A stretch of 64,000 nucleotides of DNA, from NCBI GenBank assembly GCA_036346375.1, contig CM070517.1, positions 10,457,161 through 10,521,160 of the forward strand. Direction: 5' to 3'. Shown one piece after another: positions 11,555-23,740 of the stretch; positions within the stretch are counted from its first letter, which is position 1, and the number at the start of each line of letters is the position of its first letter. Source of the stretch: Guadua angustifolia (taxonomy: Eukaryota > Streptophyta > Magnoliopsida > Poales > Poaceae). The notes beneath the pieces were generated by a model that saw only the letters and a list, made by a program, of their open reading frames with translations, was not told the DNA's origin and searched no databases. The translations under genes and the position numbers were made by a program.

Positions 11555-12714
11555 TGTGGGGAACCGTCCCTGGGACTCCACTGATTCACCCAATTGCGCG
11601 GTACACCTCAAGTGAATCAAGGGAACCTTCGGCGTTCCACGATTATACCCGTGTTGATCCCATGATAGTTTGCCAATACGAGCATTCTCATCCAACAGTT
11701 GACATCACAACACATACATAATTATCGAAAGCATAAACGTTATTACATTCCAAAAGTAGGATTGCTGTCCATAACGATATATTTAGAGTTATTACACCAA
11801 GTAGCAGCGGAAATCATAAGATAAACAACAAAAGGGCCAGCATGGCATGCCCCCAAACCCTCGTGCAACCAAGCTGGGCAAGAACGGCGACTAAACGTTA
11901 GAATCGTTAAATCTGCCCGATAAAAGTCCCCGGGCAATGCCTCATCCTCACCTGCAGCAAGTGGACAATCCGATTGAGTACAAAGAGTGTACTCGCACAA
12001 TAATATACATTTCATGCTGATTTCTAGCTATATGTGGTTGCTACATCAAAGGAAGGCAAAATTGGCAATTTCAGCAGAAAGCAATATTTGGGGTAAATCG
12101 TAAACATGTATAGATTGAAAAGAATTGCATTTCGTAAACATTTGCAAGATCTAATACATAATATAACATCATCATAATCACATTCATATCATGCCTCCAA
12201 TCATTCTCCGAACCATGAGTTCCATCGCTCATGTTTGATTGCACACACAAGTACTCCAATACTTGTGTCTTGTTCCCACTCCCATCCCATTCTTACCAAG
12301 ATCTTAATACTCGCCCAGTGACTGACAAATCAAGCGATCGTCCTTAACCATGGACGCGGCTATTCGAATAGTTTAAACTCTGCAGAGGTACGACTTTACC
12401 CACACGACACGCCACACTCGTAAGCCAAGCTATTAACACATTTCCTTGGATGTCTCGGCCGAGGTGAACGTGACAAACCATTTTCCAGTATGCATGGTAG
12501 TGTATCCAAACCATCCGGATGACTGTGACCCTTCCAAAACGTCAACACCTAACGAGAAAATCCAATTCAATAAACTCCAAATCAAGAATTCAAATGATGC
12601 ACACGATTAAAAGATGTGTGAAATGCTCATGATGCGTAATACTAATTATAATATGAAAGTACCAATTTAGTTTGTGGAGTTTGGACTTGTGTGTCAAAAG
12701 TTCAAGTCTTAGGG

Positions 12715-12990
12715 GCATTTCATCAAGTTATGTTCGGAGTATCCGAGTGTCACTTCGGAATGTTCGAGTAGACCCCCTCGGTCTAGAGCTAAATTCTATT
12801 CAGACTATCCGACATTTTATTCGGAATATCCGAAAGGTTCGGACTGTCCGAGTGGGACCTCGGAATGTCCGAGTAGACCCTCTCTGTCTAGCCAATTCAG
12901 CCCTATTCGGACTATCCGAAATTTTATTCAGAGTATCCGAAGGGTTCGAAATGTCCGAGTGAAACCTCGGACTATCCGAGTTGGGCTTCT
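12715..12990. repeat. Cluster of short palindromic motifs, TCGGA-type, in LTR A
   Basis: Imperfect inverted motifs of the form TCGGAnTATCCGA occur about every 20-40 bp (for example ttcggactatccgaa, ttcggaatatccgaa). They correspond to the cluster in B, C and D. Confidence 0.75.
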
Positions 12991-13544
12991 CTGTTTCAAA
13001 ATGGCTACGTGTATAGTGGCCTCTACACTTCATAGGGATGGACTAGGACTTTAAGGGAATGGACTAAGGTAGAATCTTACCACTACAAGGTTGTTTTTGC
13101 ACTACGTGAAGGTTGGCCTCGGTGAGGGAATGACAAAAGATGTCGCAACGCCGGTTCTCACGGTTCGTCTCCTCCTAGCTCGTGTAGACGACGATGACCT
13201 CGCTTGCTCGTGCTTGCAACAACAACTAACCCTCCTCCTCAAGCTTCCATGCGACATGCGCGACCCGAGTCAAAGCTTCCATGGAGAAGGAAGAAATGAG
13301 TTACAATAGCCAAAATTTCAGGCGTTGTCGTACTCGGGAGCGCCTTCCGAAACGTCAACACCAAATGAGAAAATCCAATTCAATAAACACCAAATCAAGA
13401 ATTCAAATGGTGCACACAATTAAAAGATGCGTGAAATGCTCATGATGCATAATACTAATTATAATATGAAAGTACCAATTTAGTTTGTGAAATTTGGACT
13501 TGTGTGTCAAAAGTTCAAGTCTTAGGGGCATTTTATCAAATTAT

Positions 13545-13692
13545 GTTCGGAGTATCCGGATGGAACCCTGGAATGTCCAGGTAGACACCCTCGGTCTGCT
13601 GATCTACGCCCAACCCGGACTATCCGGATATTTCTTAGGAGTATCCGGGTTGTTCGGACTGTCCGGGTAAAACCTCGGACTATCCGGCCGAC
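13545..13692. repeat. Second palindromic motif cluster in LTR A, CCGG-type
   Basis: Motifs such as cccggactatccgga and gttcggactgtccggg recur here, about 1.04 kb from the right-hand LTR end, the same distance as in B, C and D. The CCGG-containing form differs from the TCGA-containing form of the cluster 560 bp to the left. Confidence 0.75.
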
Positions 13693-14731
13693 ATTGCTCA
13701 TTTCAAAACTACCGCTTGTCCATTGGCTTCTATACTTCTTAGAAATGGACTAGGACTACAAAAGGGTGGACTAGGGTGGGATCTTACCACTACGGGGTTA
13801 CTTTTGCACAAGGTGACGGTTGGTTTCGGCGAGGGAATGACAAAAGGTGTCGCAACGCCGGTCCTTGCGGTTCGTCTCCTCCTAGCTCGTGTAGACAATG
13901 ATGACCTTGCTTACTCGCGCTTCCAACAATAACTAGCACTCCTCCTCAAGCTTCCATGCGACATGCGTGACCCGATTCAAGGTGTGATGATGAATTCCAT
14001 GGAGAAGAAGGAAATGAGTTACAATGGCAACAATTTCAGAACATGGGGAGAAGGAAATTGGTTACCACTTACCCAAAACATGGTGCCTCAAGAATACATT
14101 TAGATGGATTTGAAGCTCTTTCTCTTGGCTTCAATGTGGTATAACATGCACAAGCTCAAACTCAAGATTTGGGTGAATTTGCGGGGGAGAATGGCAAGAG
14201 GTTAGAGAGGGTGTTCTTGCTGTTTTTCCAGGTTTGGGATGAGCAAATGGGCAGGTGGAAGAGGTAGAACCAGGGTTTAGAGCCTTATATATGGCTGCCC
14301 ATTCATGCTTACATGTGGGGCCAGGTCGCACATGTCATAGGGTGAGAAAAAAGGGTGGGTATGAGTGATTTAAGTGAGAAAAGTCATGGAGGGGCTATGT
14401 AACCCACAAGTTACTATGCAAGGTAGGACTCATGTGTCATTGAGTGGTTAGGCAAGTGGGTAGAGGTGAATAAAGTAAGAAATGGTATAATGGGTATGTG
14501 CCGCCTACTCCCCTCTCTCTTATGAACATGGCCCACATGTCATTGAGTGAGATAAAATAACATGTGTGCAGTTTCAAAAATGATTTTTAGGATCTTGTTA
14601 CTCCCACTTCATGCAAGATAAATGTCCTAACACTTGTATGATTATAATTAGGTGAGGATTTTAAAGACATTACGGAAGACGTTAGCATGACAAGCCTCAC
14701 TTACCGGATTAACGAAAATTGGGTTGTCACA

Positions 14732-15354
14732 CCAGCGGGAACAGGCCCAGGATGTCTAGCCCCCAAACAGCGAACGGCCAAGAGAGCGGGATGGTTTGTA
14801 GCACTTGGACTGGTCGGTGGATCTGCCTGGCATAGAACTAGAACTCCTTGCATCTCCTCACCAGCTTGCAAGCATCCTGGAGGGCAGTAGGCCAATAGAA
14901 TCCTTGGCGGAATGCTTTTTTGACCAGCGTCCGACTAGACATATGGCTCTCGCACATGCCTATATGGATATTAGAGAGCAGGTTGCTCCCCTCTTCCCGA
15001 GTGATGCACTTCAGAAGAATTCCGTTTCTACTCTGGCAATATAGGTCCCCACCTACTAGAATATAGCACTTGGCCTTACGTGCAATTTTCTCAGCTGACG
15101 CATCATCGTCGGGGATCACTTGGTCCCGCAGGAAGGCTAGGATCGGATCCATCCACCGACCTTCCCGGCCAAGTGTAGCAATCACGTGGTGATCACTTGG
15201 GTACTCCGCTTGGCGAAGCTTTTCCCCTGTACCGCCTTGGTGGCACCACCGTCTTCCCTCCCGAAATTGACGGCTGAGGCAGGTGCGCTGTCTTCCCTCC
15301 CTGAACTAGAGGCTGGGACAACCGCACCACCTTCCCACCTGAGTCAGAGGCTAA
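14732..15354 (-). pseudogene. Element 5 integrase, zinc-binding domain and start of core
   Basis: Minus-strand frame at 15185-14750 reads an HHCC-type integrase N-terminus (CITREEGSNLLSNIHIGMC, then FYWPTALQDACKLVRRC) followed by FAVWGLDILG, the start of the catalytic core with its first Asp. It breaks at 14732 against LTR A, so the rest of the core, the C-terminus, any antisense gene and the 3' LTR of element 5 are missing. A frameshift lies near 14840. The homologous parts of elements 2 and 4 confirm the Tat lineage. Confidence 0.85.
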
Positions 15355-15359
15355 GAAAG

Positions 15360-18300
15360 TGTGGGGAACCGTCCCTGGGACTCCACTGATTCACCCAAAT
15401 GCATGGCATATCTCGAGTGAATCAAGGGAACCTCGGGCGTCCCGTGATTATACCCGTGTTGGTCCCAGGATAGTTCGCCAACACGAGCACTCTCATCCAA
15501 CAGTTGACATCACAACACATACATAATTAGCGGAAGCATAAACGTTATTACATACCAAAAGTAGGACTGCTGTCCATAACGACATATTTAAAGTTATTAC
15601 ATCAAGTAGCAGCGGAAGACATAAGATAAACAATAAAAGGGCCAGCATGGCATGCCCCAAACCCTCGAGCAACCAAGCTGGGGCAAGAACGGCGACTAAG
15701 CGTTAGAACCATCGAAATCGCCCTAAAAGTCCCGGGTAATGTCTCATCCTCACCGCAGCAAGTGGACAATCCGATTGAGTACAAAAGTGTACTCGCACAA
15801 TAATATACATTTCATGCTGATCTCTAGCTACATGTGGTTGATACATCAAGGAAGGCATAGTGGCAATTTTGAGATAAAGCAATATTTGAGATAAATCATA
15901 AGCAAGTATAGATTGAAAGATTTGCATTTAGTAAACATTTGCAAAGTCTAGTGCATAATATAACATCATCATAATCACATTCATATCATGCCTTCAAGCA
16001 TTCTCCTAACCATGAGTTCCATCGCTCATGTTCAATTAATTCATATCATGCACGCAAGCATTCTCAGAACCATGAGTTCCATCGCTCATGTTCAATTACA
16101 CACACAAGTACTCCAATACTTGTGTCTATTTTCCCACTCCCATCCCATTCTTACCAAGTCCTTAATGCTCGCCCCGTTGATGACAAATCGAGAGATCGTC
16201 TTAACCATGGACGCGGCTATTCAATAGTTTAAACTCTGCGGAGGTGCGACTTTACCCACGACACGTCACACTCGTGAGCCAAGCTATTAACACATTTCCT
16301 TAGATGTGTCGGAGAAATGAACGTGACAAACCATTTTCAATATGCATGGTAGTGTATCTAAACCATCCGGATGATTCGTGACCCTCGATCCCGCGTGCCC
16401 GATTGCTCGGTGTGTGTGGATCAAGGAGTACATCCGTTGTTGGACATCCCCAACTCAACAAAGTTCGAGGGACTCGAGGACATTCCTTGGCACTCCACTA
16501 AGCCCAAGGAACTCCGGCGGACATTCCTTGACACTCCACTAAGCCCAAGGAATTCGGCGTGCACATGGTTTACATAACCTAGTCATACATAAGTACTTGG
16601 TTACGCCGGTCCCATAAACGGCGTGTGGTTCGCATACGATAGTTACTCAAAGAGACGTCACGAGATTTAATCCTTAGGTCCTTATCCAACATTTCTACTC
16701 ATTAAATAACAATTGAAAACAACATCATCATAGAATTCTCAATCATTGCGCCGATGGAGTAAGTCCATCTATCGCGGTTTCTAACAGTGTTCTAAGCATG
16801 GCTAAGCAATTCACACGAACCCATATACAATAGTAATAAACCAACCACCTAGGGCGACAATGGAACACGGAAAGAGCATGATAAGGGGATAACCTCACAA
16901 TGTGGTGATAGCTAAGTTTTCTACCCAATCATAATTGTAGTTGAAAGTAAGCATGCAATTGATAAAATAATTCCAAAACATAAACTTCAAATAGTAGGAG
17001 CAATCATGGTCAAGGAGTAAAGTAGTGCCTTCTTTGCTCGATCTTGGTCTCAAAAGCGTAGTCGTACTCGGGGGTGCCCTCCGAAACGTCAACACCTAAC
17101 GAGAAAATCCAATTCAATAAACACCAAACAAGGACTCAAATAGTGCACATGAGTAAAAGATGCATGACATGCTCATGATGTGTAATACTAATCATAATAT
17201 GCAAGTACTAATTGAGTGTTTGCGTTAAAAGTTCAAGTCTTAAAGCTTTTATTGAATTATGTTCGGAGTATCCGAGTTTCACTTGATTGTCCTGACCCGA
17301 CCCTCTCCTGTAGAAGTTGAATTTATACTCGGACTATCCGAAATTATGTTCGGAATGTCCGAATGGTTCGACTATCCGAGTGTTAAGCCGGAATGTCGAG
17401 TGGACCCTCTCGGTTAGCCAATTTAGTTCTCAAGTTAATTCCTATTCGGACTATCCGGAAATTCATTCAGAGTATCCGAAGGTGTTCGAATATCCGGGTG
17501 AAATCTCGGACTATCCGAGCTAGGCTTCTCTGTTTAAAAGCGACAATTCGTGTATTGGCTTTCTCGCTTTATAGCAATGTACTAGGACTTAAAAAGGGTG
17601 GTCTAGGGTAGAACCTTACCACTACAAGGTCGCGTTGCACTTGGTGAAGATTGGTTTTGGTGAGGAATGACGAAAAGTGTAAAACGCCGGTTCTCACGGT
17701 TCGTCACCTCCTTGCTCACAGAGAGCGACAATGCCGCCACTTGCTCGTGCTCCCAGCAACAACTAGCCCTCCTCCTCAAGCTTCCACGTGACATGCACGA
17801 CCCGATTCATGGTTGGATGATAGATTCCATGGGAAAAGAAAGGAAATGAGTTACAAGGTTCTAAATTTCAGAACATGGAGGAGAAAGAAACGATTGCTAC
17901 TCACCCAAAACTTGATGCCTCAAAAATCCACTTGGATGGATTTGAAGCTCTTGATCTTGGCTTCAAGATGGTGTAACATGCACAAACCAAAACCCAAGTT
18001 TGGAGGATTTGAGGGGAGAAATGGCAAGAGGTGAGGAAGAACACTTTGCTGTTTTTTCTGGGTTGGGGCTGTGCAAATGGGCAGAAAAAAAAGGGAGGAG
18101 AAACCAAGGTTTAGGCCTTATATAGGCTGCCCACTCATGCCTTACATGTGGGGCTAGGTCCCACATGTCATAGGGTGGGTGGAAGAGTGGGTATGGGTGG
18201 TTGAAGTGAGAAAAGACAATGGAAAGGATGTGCAGCCACAATTTCCTAGGCAAGGTAGGTCCCATGTGTCATAGACTAGTTAGGTAGGTGGGTAAAGGTG

Positions 18301-18565
18301 AGTAAAGTAAGAATTGCTATGGTAGGTATGTGCAGCCTTCACTCCTCTCTCTTAAGAGCATGGCCCACATGTCATTGACTAGGGCAAAACAACATGTGTG
18401 CAGTTTTGAAAAATGACTACTAGATTTTTGGTTACTCCCTATTTATGCAAGATGAATGCCCTAACCCTTGTATGATTATAATTAATTTAGGATGCAATGA
18501 TTATTATGGAAGATGTTAACGCGACAAGCCTCACTTACCGGATCAACGAAAATTGGGCTGTTACA
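15360..18565 (-). mobile_element. Solo LTR of family L, copy B
   Basis: A 3206-bp LTR in minus orientation between perfect GAAAG duplications at 15355-15359 and 18566-18570. On the plus strand it starts TGTGGGGAACCGTCCC and ends TTGGGCTGTTACA. A TATA-like tatata lies near 18118, about 440 bp inside the minus-strand start, with the palindromic cluster about 1.05 kb inside. No gag, pol, primer site or polypurine tract is associated, as expected for an LTR left after LTR-LTR recombination. It interrupts element 5 between the second RNase H and integrase. Confidence 0.9.
17270..17520. repeat. Palindromic motif cluster in LTR B
   Basis: Motifs such as ctcggactatccgaa, ttcggaatgtccgaa and ctcggactatccgag recur, ending about 1.05 kb from the LTR start at 18565. 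They are the TCGGA form, like the first half of A. Confidence 0.75.
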
Positions 18566-18570
18566 GAAAG

Positions 18571-20390
18571 CCGCACCATCGTCCTCACCATGAACGGGGG
18601 CAGCGACGGACGGTCGCGTAAGTCTTTCTTCAAAGACCCCAACCGGAACAGTGGCTCTTGACGACGCGAGTTGCGAAAGCCCGTCTGCCATGTGGTTGTG
18701 CACCGAGGGATATGGATATACCCTAGTCTTTCGAAGCGGCGCTCCATCTTCTTGACCTCCGCTATGTATGCTGCCATGGTGGGGTCAGAGCATTGAAATT
18801 CCTTTCGCGCCTGATTGATGACCAGCAGGGGAGTCGCCTTTGAGTTGGAGACACCGGACGCCTAACGCGGAGGCGGTGCACAGCCCTACCAGTAAACCTT
18901 CGTACTCAGCGGTGTTGTTGGTGGCCTGGAAGTCCAGGACGACCACGTACTAAAGGATGTCGCCGGTCGGGGAGACCAGGACGACCCTAGCCCTTGCACC
19001 CTAGAGCCTGAAGGAGCCATCAAAGAATAAAGTCTAGGGAGAAGGCACGGGCATTTCTTCAGCTTCAGGTGGGCGGGAGTCCACTCGGTGACAAACTCCG
19101 CCAGCCTTTGACTCATGATGGCAGTGCAGGGGGTGAACTTAAGGCAGAACTCCCCCAGCTCTACCGACCACTCGGCGACACGACCCTCGGCTTCCCGATT
19201 GTGGAGGATCTCTTGCAGGGGATAGGCAATGACCACCGTGATCTCCCATTCCTAGAAGCAGTGCCACAGTTTCCTGGACGCCACTAGGACGGCGTACAAC
19301 ATCTTCTGTGCCTGCGAGTATCTGGTCTCCACCTCATGTAGCACCTTACTGACATAGTAGACCGGCTTCTGGACGCCTTCCCTCTTCGCCACCAGTACCG
19401 CGCTTACCACCGCAGGAGTAGCTGCGATGTACAAGAGCAATGGCTAGCCAAGCTTGGGGGCGACCAGCACTGGCGGGGAGGAGAGGTACTCCTTCAAGTC
19501 TTCAAACGCTTGCTGGGCATCCGGAGTCCACACGAAGTGGTTGGTCTTCTTCAACAACTTGAATAGAGGTAGACTCCTTTATCCCAAGCGAGCGATAAAC
19601 CGTCCGAGGGATGCCAGATGACCAGCGAGACACTACACTTGCTTGAGTCGAGTTGGTGGCTTCTTGTGCTCAATAGCCGCTATCTTGTCGTGATTGGCCT
19701 CAATGCCCTGGCTAGACACAAGGAACCCTAGCAATTTCCCGAAGGGTACGCGAAACACACTTCTCAGGGTTGAGCTTCAGACAATTCTTCCGGAGGTTAG
19801 CAAAGGTTTCTTCTAGGTCTTCGATCAGTCCTTCGCCCTTCTTGACTTTCACCACTAGGTCATCGATGTACACCTCGAGGTTCCATCCTATCTATGGATG
19901 GAGAAAAATATGCATAGCACGCTGATAAGTAGAACCAGTATTTTTTAACCCAAATGCCATTTCGATATAACAATAAACGCCCATCGGGGTTACAAAAGCA
20001 GTTTTTTTCTTCATCCTCTACCACCATGCTAATCTGGTGGTACCCGGAGTACGCATCCAGAAAGCATAGCAGCTCGCATCCTGCCGTAGAGTCGACGATA
20101 AGATCAACGCGTGCAAAAAGGTATGGATCCTTTGGGCAGGCCTTGTTGAGGTTGGTGTAGTCGACGCACATCCGCCACTTCCCATTGGACTTCTTGATGA
20201 GCACGGGGTTGGCAAGACACTCGGGGTGAGAGACTTCCCTGACGATGCCGCGCATAGCAGCTTCTCTACCTCCTCCCGAATGGCATCTTGTCACTCTGGT
20301 GCCTTTTTCTGGACCTTTTGTTGGACCGTTGCCAATCGGTGCTCGATCACCTCCCTGAGGACCCCAGTCATGTCGGACAGTTGCCAAGCA
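18571..20390 (-). pseudogene. Element 5 reverse transcriptase, RNase H and second RNase H
   Basis: On the minus strand RT reads HPECLANPVLIKKSNGKW, RMCVDYTNLNKACPKDPY and CFLDAYSGYHQI (20250-20030), the Tat form of the RT fingers and palm. Beyond a frameshift near 19980 come VYIDDLVVK (the Y-x-D-D box, near 19870) and LNPEKC. A Ty3-type RNase H follows (LYIAATPAVVSAVLVAKRE, then RYSQAQKMLYAVLVASRKL; 19440-19255). A second RNase H with FFDGSFRL starts near 19030, and this extra domain before integrase is a hallmark of Tat elements. Several stops and frameshifts are present. LTR B separates this block from integrase. Confidence 0.88.
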
Positions 20391-20599
20391 AACACGTCGG
20401 AGTTAGCTCGGAGGAAGGTGATGAGCGTGCTTTCCTATTTGGTGCCAAGGTGGGCACCCACCTTGATGGTCTTCTCGGGCTTGGCCACACTCAGGGAGAC
20501 CACCTTAACTTCACCGGATGAACCGAGCGAGGCACAGGTCATCGCCGGAGGGGCTCCTGAGTAGGCAGCATCAGCTTGCCTAGCACAGGTGGCGCTGGC

Positions 20600-21190
20600 C
20601 AGGTCCAATGCCTGCTTATGGCAGCGCTAGGCTTCCAGCCTATCCACCTTGATGATTATGGGGCCACCGGGCCCTGGTATCTTCGCCACCATGTACGCAT
20701 AGTGGGTCGCCGCCATGAACTTGGCCAACACCAGTCGGCCAAGCAGGGCATTGTACGAGAGGTTGAAGTCGACGACCTCAAAGTCTACCACCTCCGTACG
20801 GTAGTTACTCTCATCCCCAAAGGTAGCGGGGAGGCGCACCTGGCCCAGGGGCACTAAGCCAGCCCTCGGGGTGAACCCGTAAAAAGGCAGGGCCGGACGT
20901 AGCTCCTGCTGCAATATCTGGAGCGCTCAAAATGCTTTGGAGGACAAGAGGTTGATGGAGCTCCCTCCGTCCACCAGCACCCGCCCAAGCTTCACGTTCC
21001 GAATCGTGGGCAAAACCACAATCGGGAGGTGACCCAGGCCGGCAATGCTCTTAGGGTGGTCTGCCCGACTGAATGTGATCGGCTCCTCCGACCACTTCAG
21101 CGGCCTACACGCCCCTGAGCTCGGCACAGCGGCGCAGACCTCCTTCATCAGCCGCTTGTACCTCGTGTTGGAGGGATAGGTGGCCGAGCC
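20600..21190 (-). pseudogene. Element 5 aspartic protease
   Basis: Minus-strand frame 21148-20927 includes PITFSRADHPKSI and GRVLVDGGSSINLL, the DGGS active-site variant. The frame is interrupted at 20927 and resumes at 20914 with PLGQVRLPATFG and LSYNALLGR, the C-terminal flap region of plant Gypsy protease. The order gag, protease, RT on the minus strand is preserved. Confidence 0.82.
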
Positions 21191-21479
21191 ACCATGTATG
21201 TATGCAACCGTGTGCTCCGCCCACTAGAAAGCCAACGGGGCGGGATCTTCATCCCGGCCGCCGCCGAGGGACGCCGCTTTGAGGCGCCGCTTCCACCATC
21301 TCGCCACAACCCGCAAATGGCGGTCATGCGTGTTGGACCAGTGGATCGGGCAGTAGGGCCTGTCCTCTTTGTCTTTGTGGTGGTCATCCCGCTGACCGTG
21401 ACGATCATCTCGCCGGTCGCGACAATCGCGCCACTGCGACTTGGTGTCCCTATGCTCGTGCTCAGTAGTTAGGACCTAC

Positions 21480-22960
21480 CTATACTCAGGTGCTCTGGGC
21501 TTCTTCTTCCTGCTCGTGGTGCTGAGACCCTATGAGGTACCGGCTTCATCTCCACCATGACCGCTGGCTGGACCGGGCACCTTCCTCTGAGCTTCCACCG
21601 CCCGTACGCACTTGTGCGCTAGGGAGAACAGCTCGGAAGTGGTGGTGATGTTGCAAGTGGCCATCTTCTCCTGCATCTTATGGTATCGGACGCCTCTTCG
21701 GAAGGCGATGATGACCGACTGCTCAGAGATCCGGGGGATCATGTTGCGACAGTAGCTAAACCGTCAGATGAAGTCGCGCAATGACTCCCCTTTCTCCTGA
21801 TCGAAGGCATGGAGATCATCCTCCACGCCCGGCTGTGCATATGAGCCTTGGAAGTTGGTGACGAAGAGGTCACACAATTCCTCCCACGAGTGCACTGACC
21901 CTCACAGAAGGTTCAATAGCCAAGAATGGGCAGATCCTGTCAAAGCCGTCAGGAAGTAGTTGGCCATGGCCTTTTCAGACTCGGCTACGGCCCGCACCAC
22001 CATCGTGTATATCTGCAAGAATTCCTCTGGATTGTTGGTGCCATCATACTTCTCGATGGACGTCAGGCGAAACCTCTCCGGCCATGCAATGCGGCACAGC
22101 CGGGCTTGGCAACCAACGCCGTAGGGGGAGCCACGTCGTCCACCTGAACACCGGCCTAGAGACCGTGTCGGGGAGCGCGGATCTCGACACCCCAAGGATT
22201 CAGAGGAGAGGGCCTCCATCTTATCCTGAGAGTGGGTATCATTGGAGGAGCCATCGCCATTAGGAGCCATCTGCCTATAGCGGCCTTGCCCCTATGCGCG
22301 ACGATGCCGCAGTATGTCACAATCATTATCGTGCTGCTGGCGACGCTTCTCTAACTGAGCCCTCAGATCCTTATGGCCTCCCCGGTGCCCTGGGGATGGG
22401 CGAGGCGATATGTTGGCTGCCGCACGACCCCCCGCGCCAGCGAGGCCTACATCCAGCAATCCCTTTCCCTTGCTTCGGCCCTCCTGGCTAGAGCGCTTCC
22501 CGCTCGGGTGGCTGGAAGCTTGGGTGCATCCGCACGCACCCCTGGCTGCAGGAGTACTGATGATACCCGGCTGCTCAGATGCCCCCACATGGAGCTGGAC
22601 CGTGTCTATCAGTGAAGCGATGTCCCACAGCCACGGCGTGGCTGGGGTGTCTCCTGCAAGTTCCACCGGGAGGTGGTCCAAGAGGAGATGGACGGCTTGC
22701 TGGTTTTGTGCCGAAGTGGCCTCTTTCATGGCTAGCCGCTGCCGAACCGGCAACTCTGCTACCGCCAGGGGTACGACACCACCCCCTTCCAAGGAAGGCA
22801 TGAGACGGTCCACCGCCCGACGGGAGTGCCGGGACGCGTTGCTGGCGATGCTAGCCTCCGTCAGTTCTTTTTGTTGAGAACGTGAACCCGCCATCTCCAG
22901 ACGTGAGATCCTTCTGGATGGATGACCAGGATCCGTTGGAGATATGAAAGGATGAGCCAA
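21480..22960 (-). pseudogene. Element 5 gag
   Basis: The N-terminal part (22960-22292, 222 residues) is a basic, low-complexity region. The capsid-type domain follows: RLTSIEKYDGTNNPEEFLQ, SEKAMANYFLTAL and AHSWLLNLL (22080-21905), then the FIRRFSYCRNMIPRIS and FRRGVRYHKMQEKM segments (near 21770-21640). These are Retrotrans_gag landmarks of the Tat group. The frame is broken near 22280, 21900 and 21745. No clear zinc knuckle is visible. Confidence 0.8.
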
Positions 22961-22965
22961 CCGCT

Positions 22966-22987
22966 ACCCCCCTACCTGGCGCGTCAC
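22966..22987 (-). other. Primer-binding site of element 5
   Basis: On the minus strand the LTR end (CTGACA) is followed by gtgacgcgccaggtaggg, similar to the sites of element 4 (ttggtgtgccaggtagggg) and element 2. The matching tRNA is not assigned here. Confidence 0.65.
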
Positions 22988-23740
22988 TGTCAGTAGTTTT
23001 TGCCGGTAGCTATTATGCCTGGACGAAGTCTGGGGTTGATAGAGGGGATCTTCATGGAAGGACACTTATGAGCTCTCCCGAGTGTAACAGCCCAATTTTC
23101 ATTAATCCGGTAAGTGAGGCTTGTCATGCTAACTTCTTCCATAATGTCATTACATCCTCATTTAATTATAATCATACAAGTGTTATGACATTCATCTTGC
23201 ATAAAGAGGGAGTAACAAAATCCTAACAATCATTTTCCAAAACTGCACACATGTTATTTTCACCTTAGTCCATGACATGTGGACCATGATCACAAGAGAA
23301 AGGAGAGTAGGCTGCACATCTCTACCATACCATGTCTTACTTTACTCACCCTTACCCATTTACCTAACAAGTCAATGACACATGGGTCCTACCTTGCATG
23401 GGAACTTGTGGGCTGCACATCCTCTCCATGACTTTTCTCACTTCAATCACTCATACCCACTCTTTTCTCACCCTATGACATGTGGGACCTAGCCCCACAT
23501 GTAAGGCATGAATGGGCAGCCATATATAAGGCCCTAAACATTGGTTTCTCCTCCCCCACCTGCTCATTTGCTCCTCCAAAACCTGAAAAAGAGCAAGAAC
23601 ACCTTCTCCAACCTCTTGCCATTCTCCCCCACAAATCCACTCAAATCTTGAGTTTGAGCTTGTGCATATTATACCACCTTGAAGCCAAGGTCAAGAGCTT
23701 CAAATCCATCCAAATGGATTCTTGAGACACCAAGTTTTGG

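Larger units (their letters stand above)
11555..14731 (-). mobile_element. Family L LTR, copy A (two-copy chimera)
   Basis: Read on the minus strand it starts TGTGACAACCCAATTTTCG and ends GGTTCCCCACA, matching the ends of B, C and D. The left flank is family G RT (tagta) and the right flank is element 5 integrase (ccagc), so there is no target duplication. Internally, sequence equivalent to the region around 'aacgtcaacacc' occurs twice (12537-13320 and 13346-14050), while the roughly 700-bp segment present in B at 16380-17085 is missing from the first half. The two halves also carry different versions of the palindromic motif. This is best read as two LTRs fused near 13320. Confidence 0.8.

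Noticed and set aside
11555..14731. LTR A as an ordinary solo LTR with a decayed target duplication
   Set aside because: The two flanks are unrelated elements, not one interrupted element, and internal duplication plus deletion point to fusion of two copies.
22294..22877. Plus-strand open frames opposite element 5 gag
   Set aside because: The minus strand has gag in the expected place between primer site and protease. The plus frames are shadows.
23480..23725. An 81-codon open frame in LTR C (MWDLAPHVRHEW...), also seen in D and partly in A and B
   Set aside because: The frame spans the TATA box, so the LTR promoter would not transcribe its start. Only part of it is conserved between C and D. 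Treated as U3 sequence.
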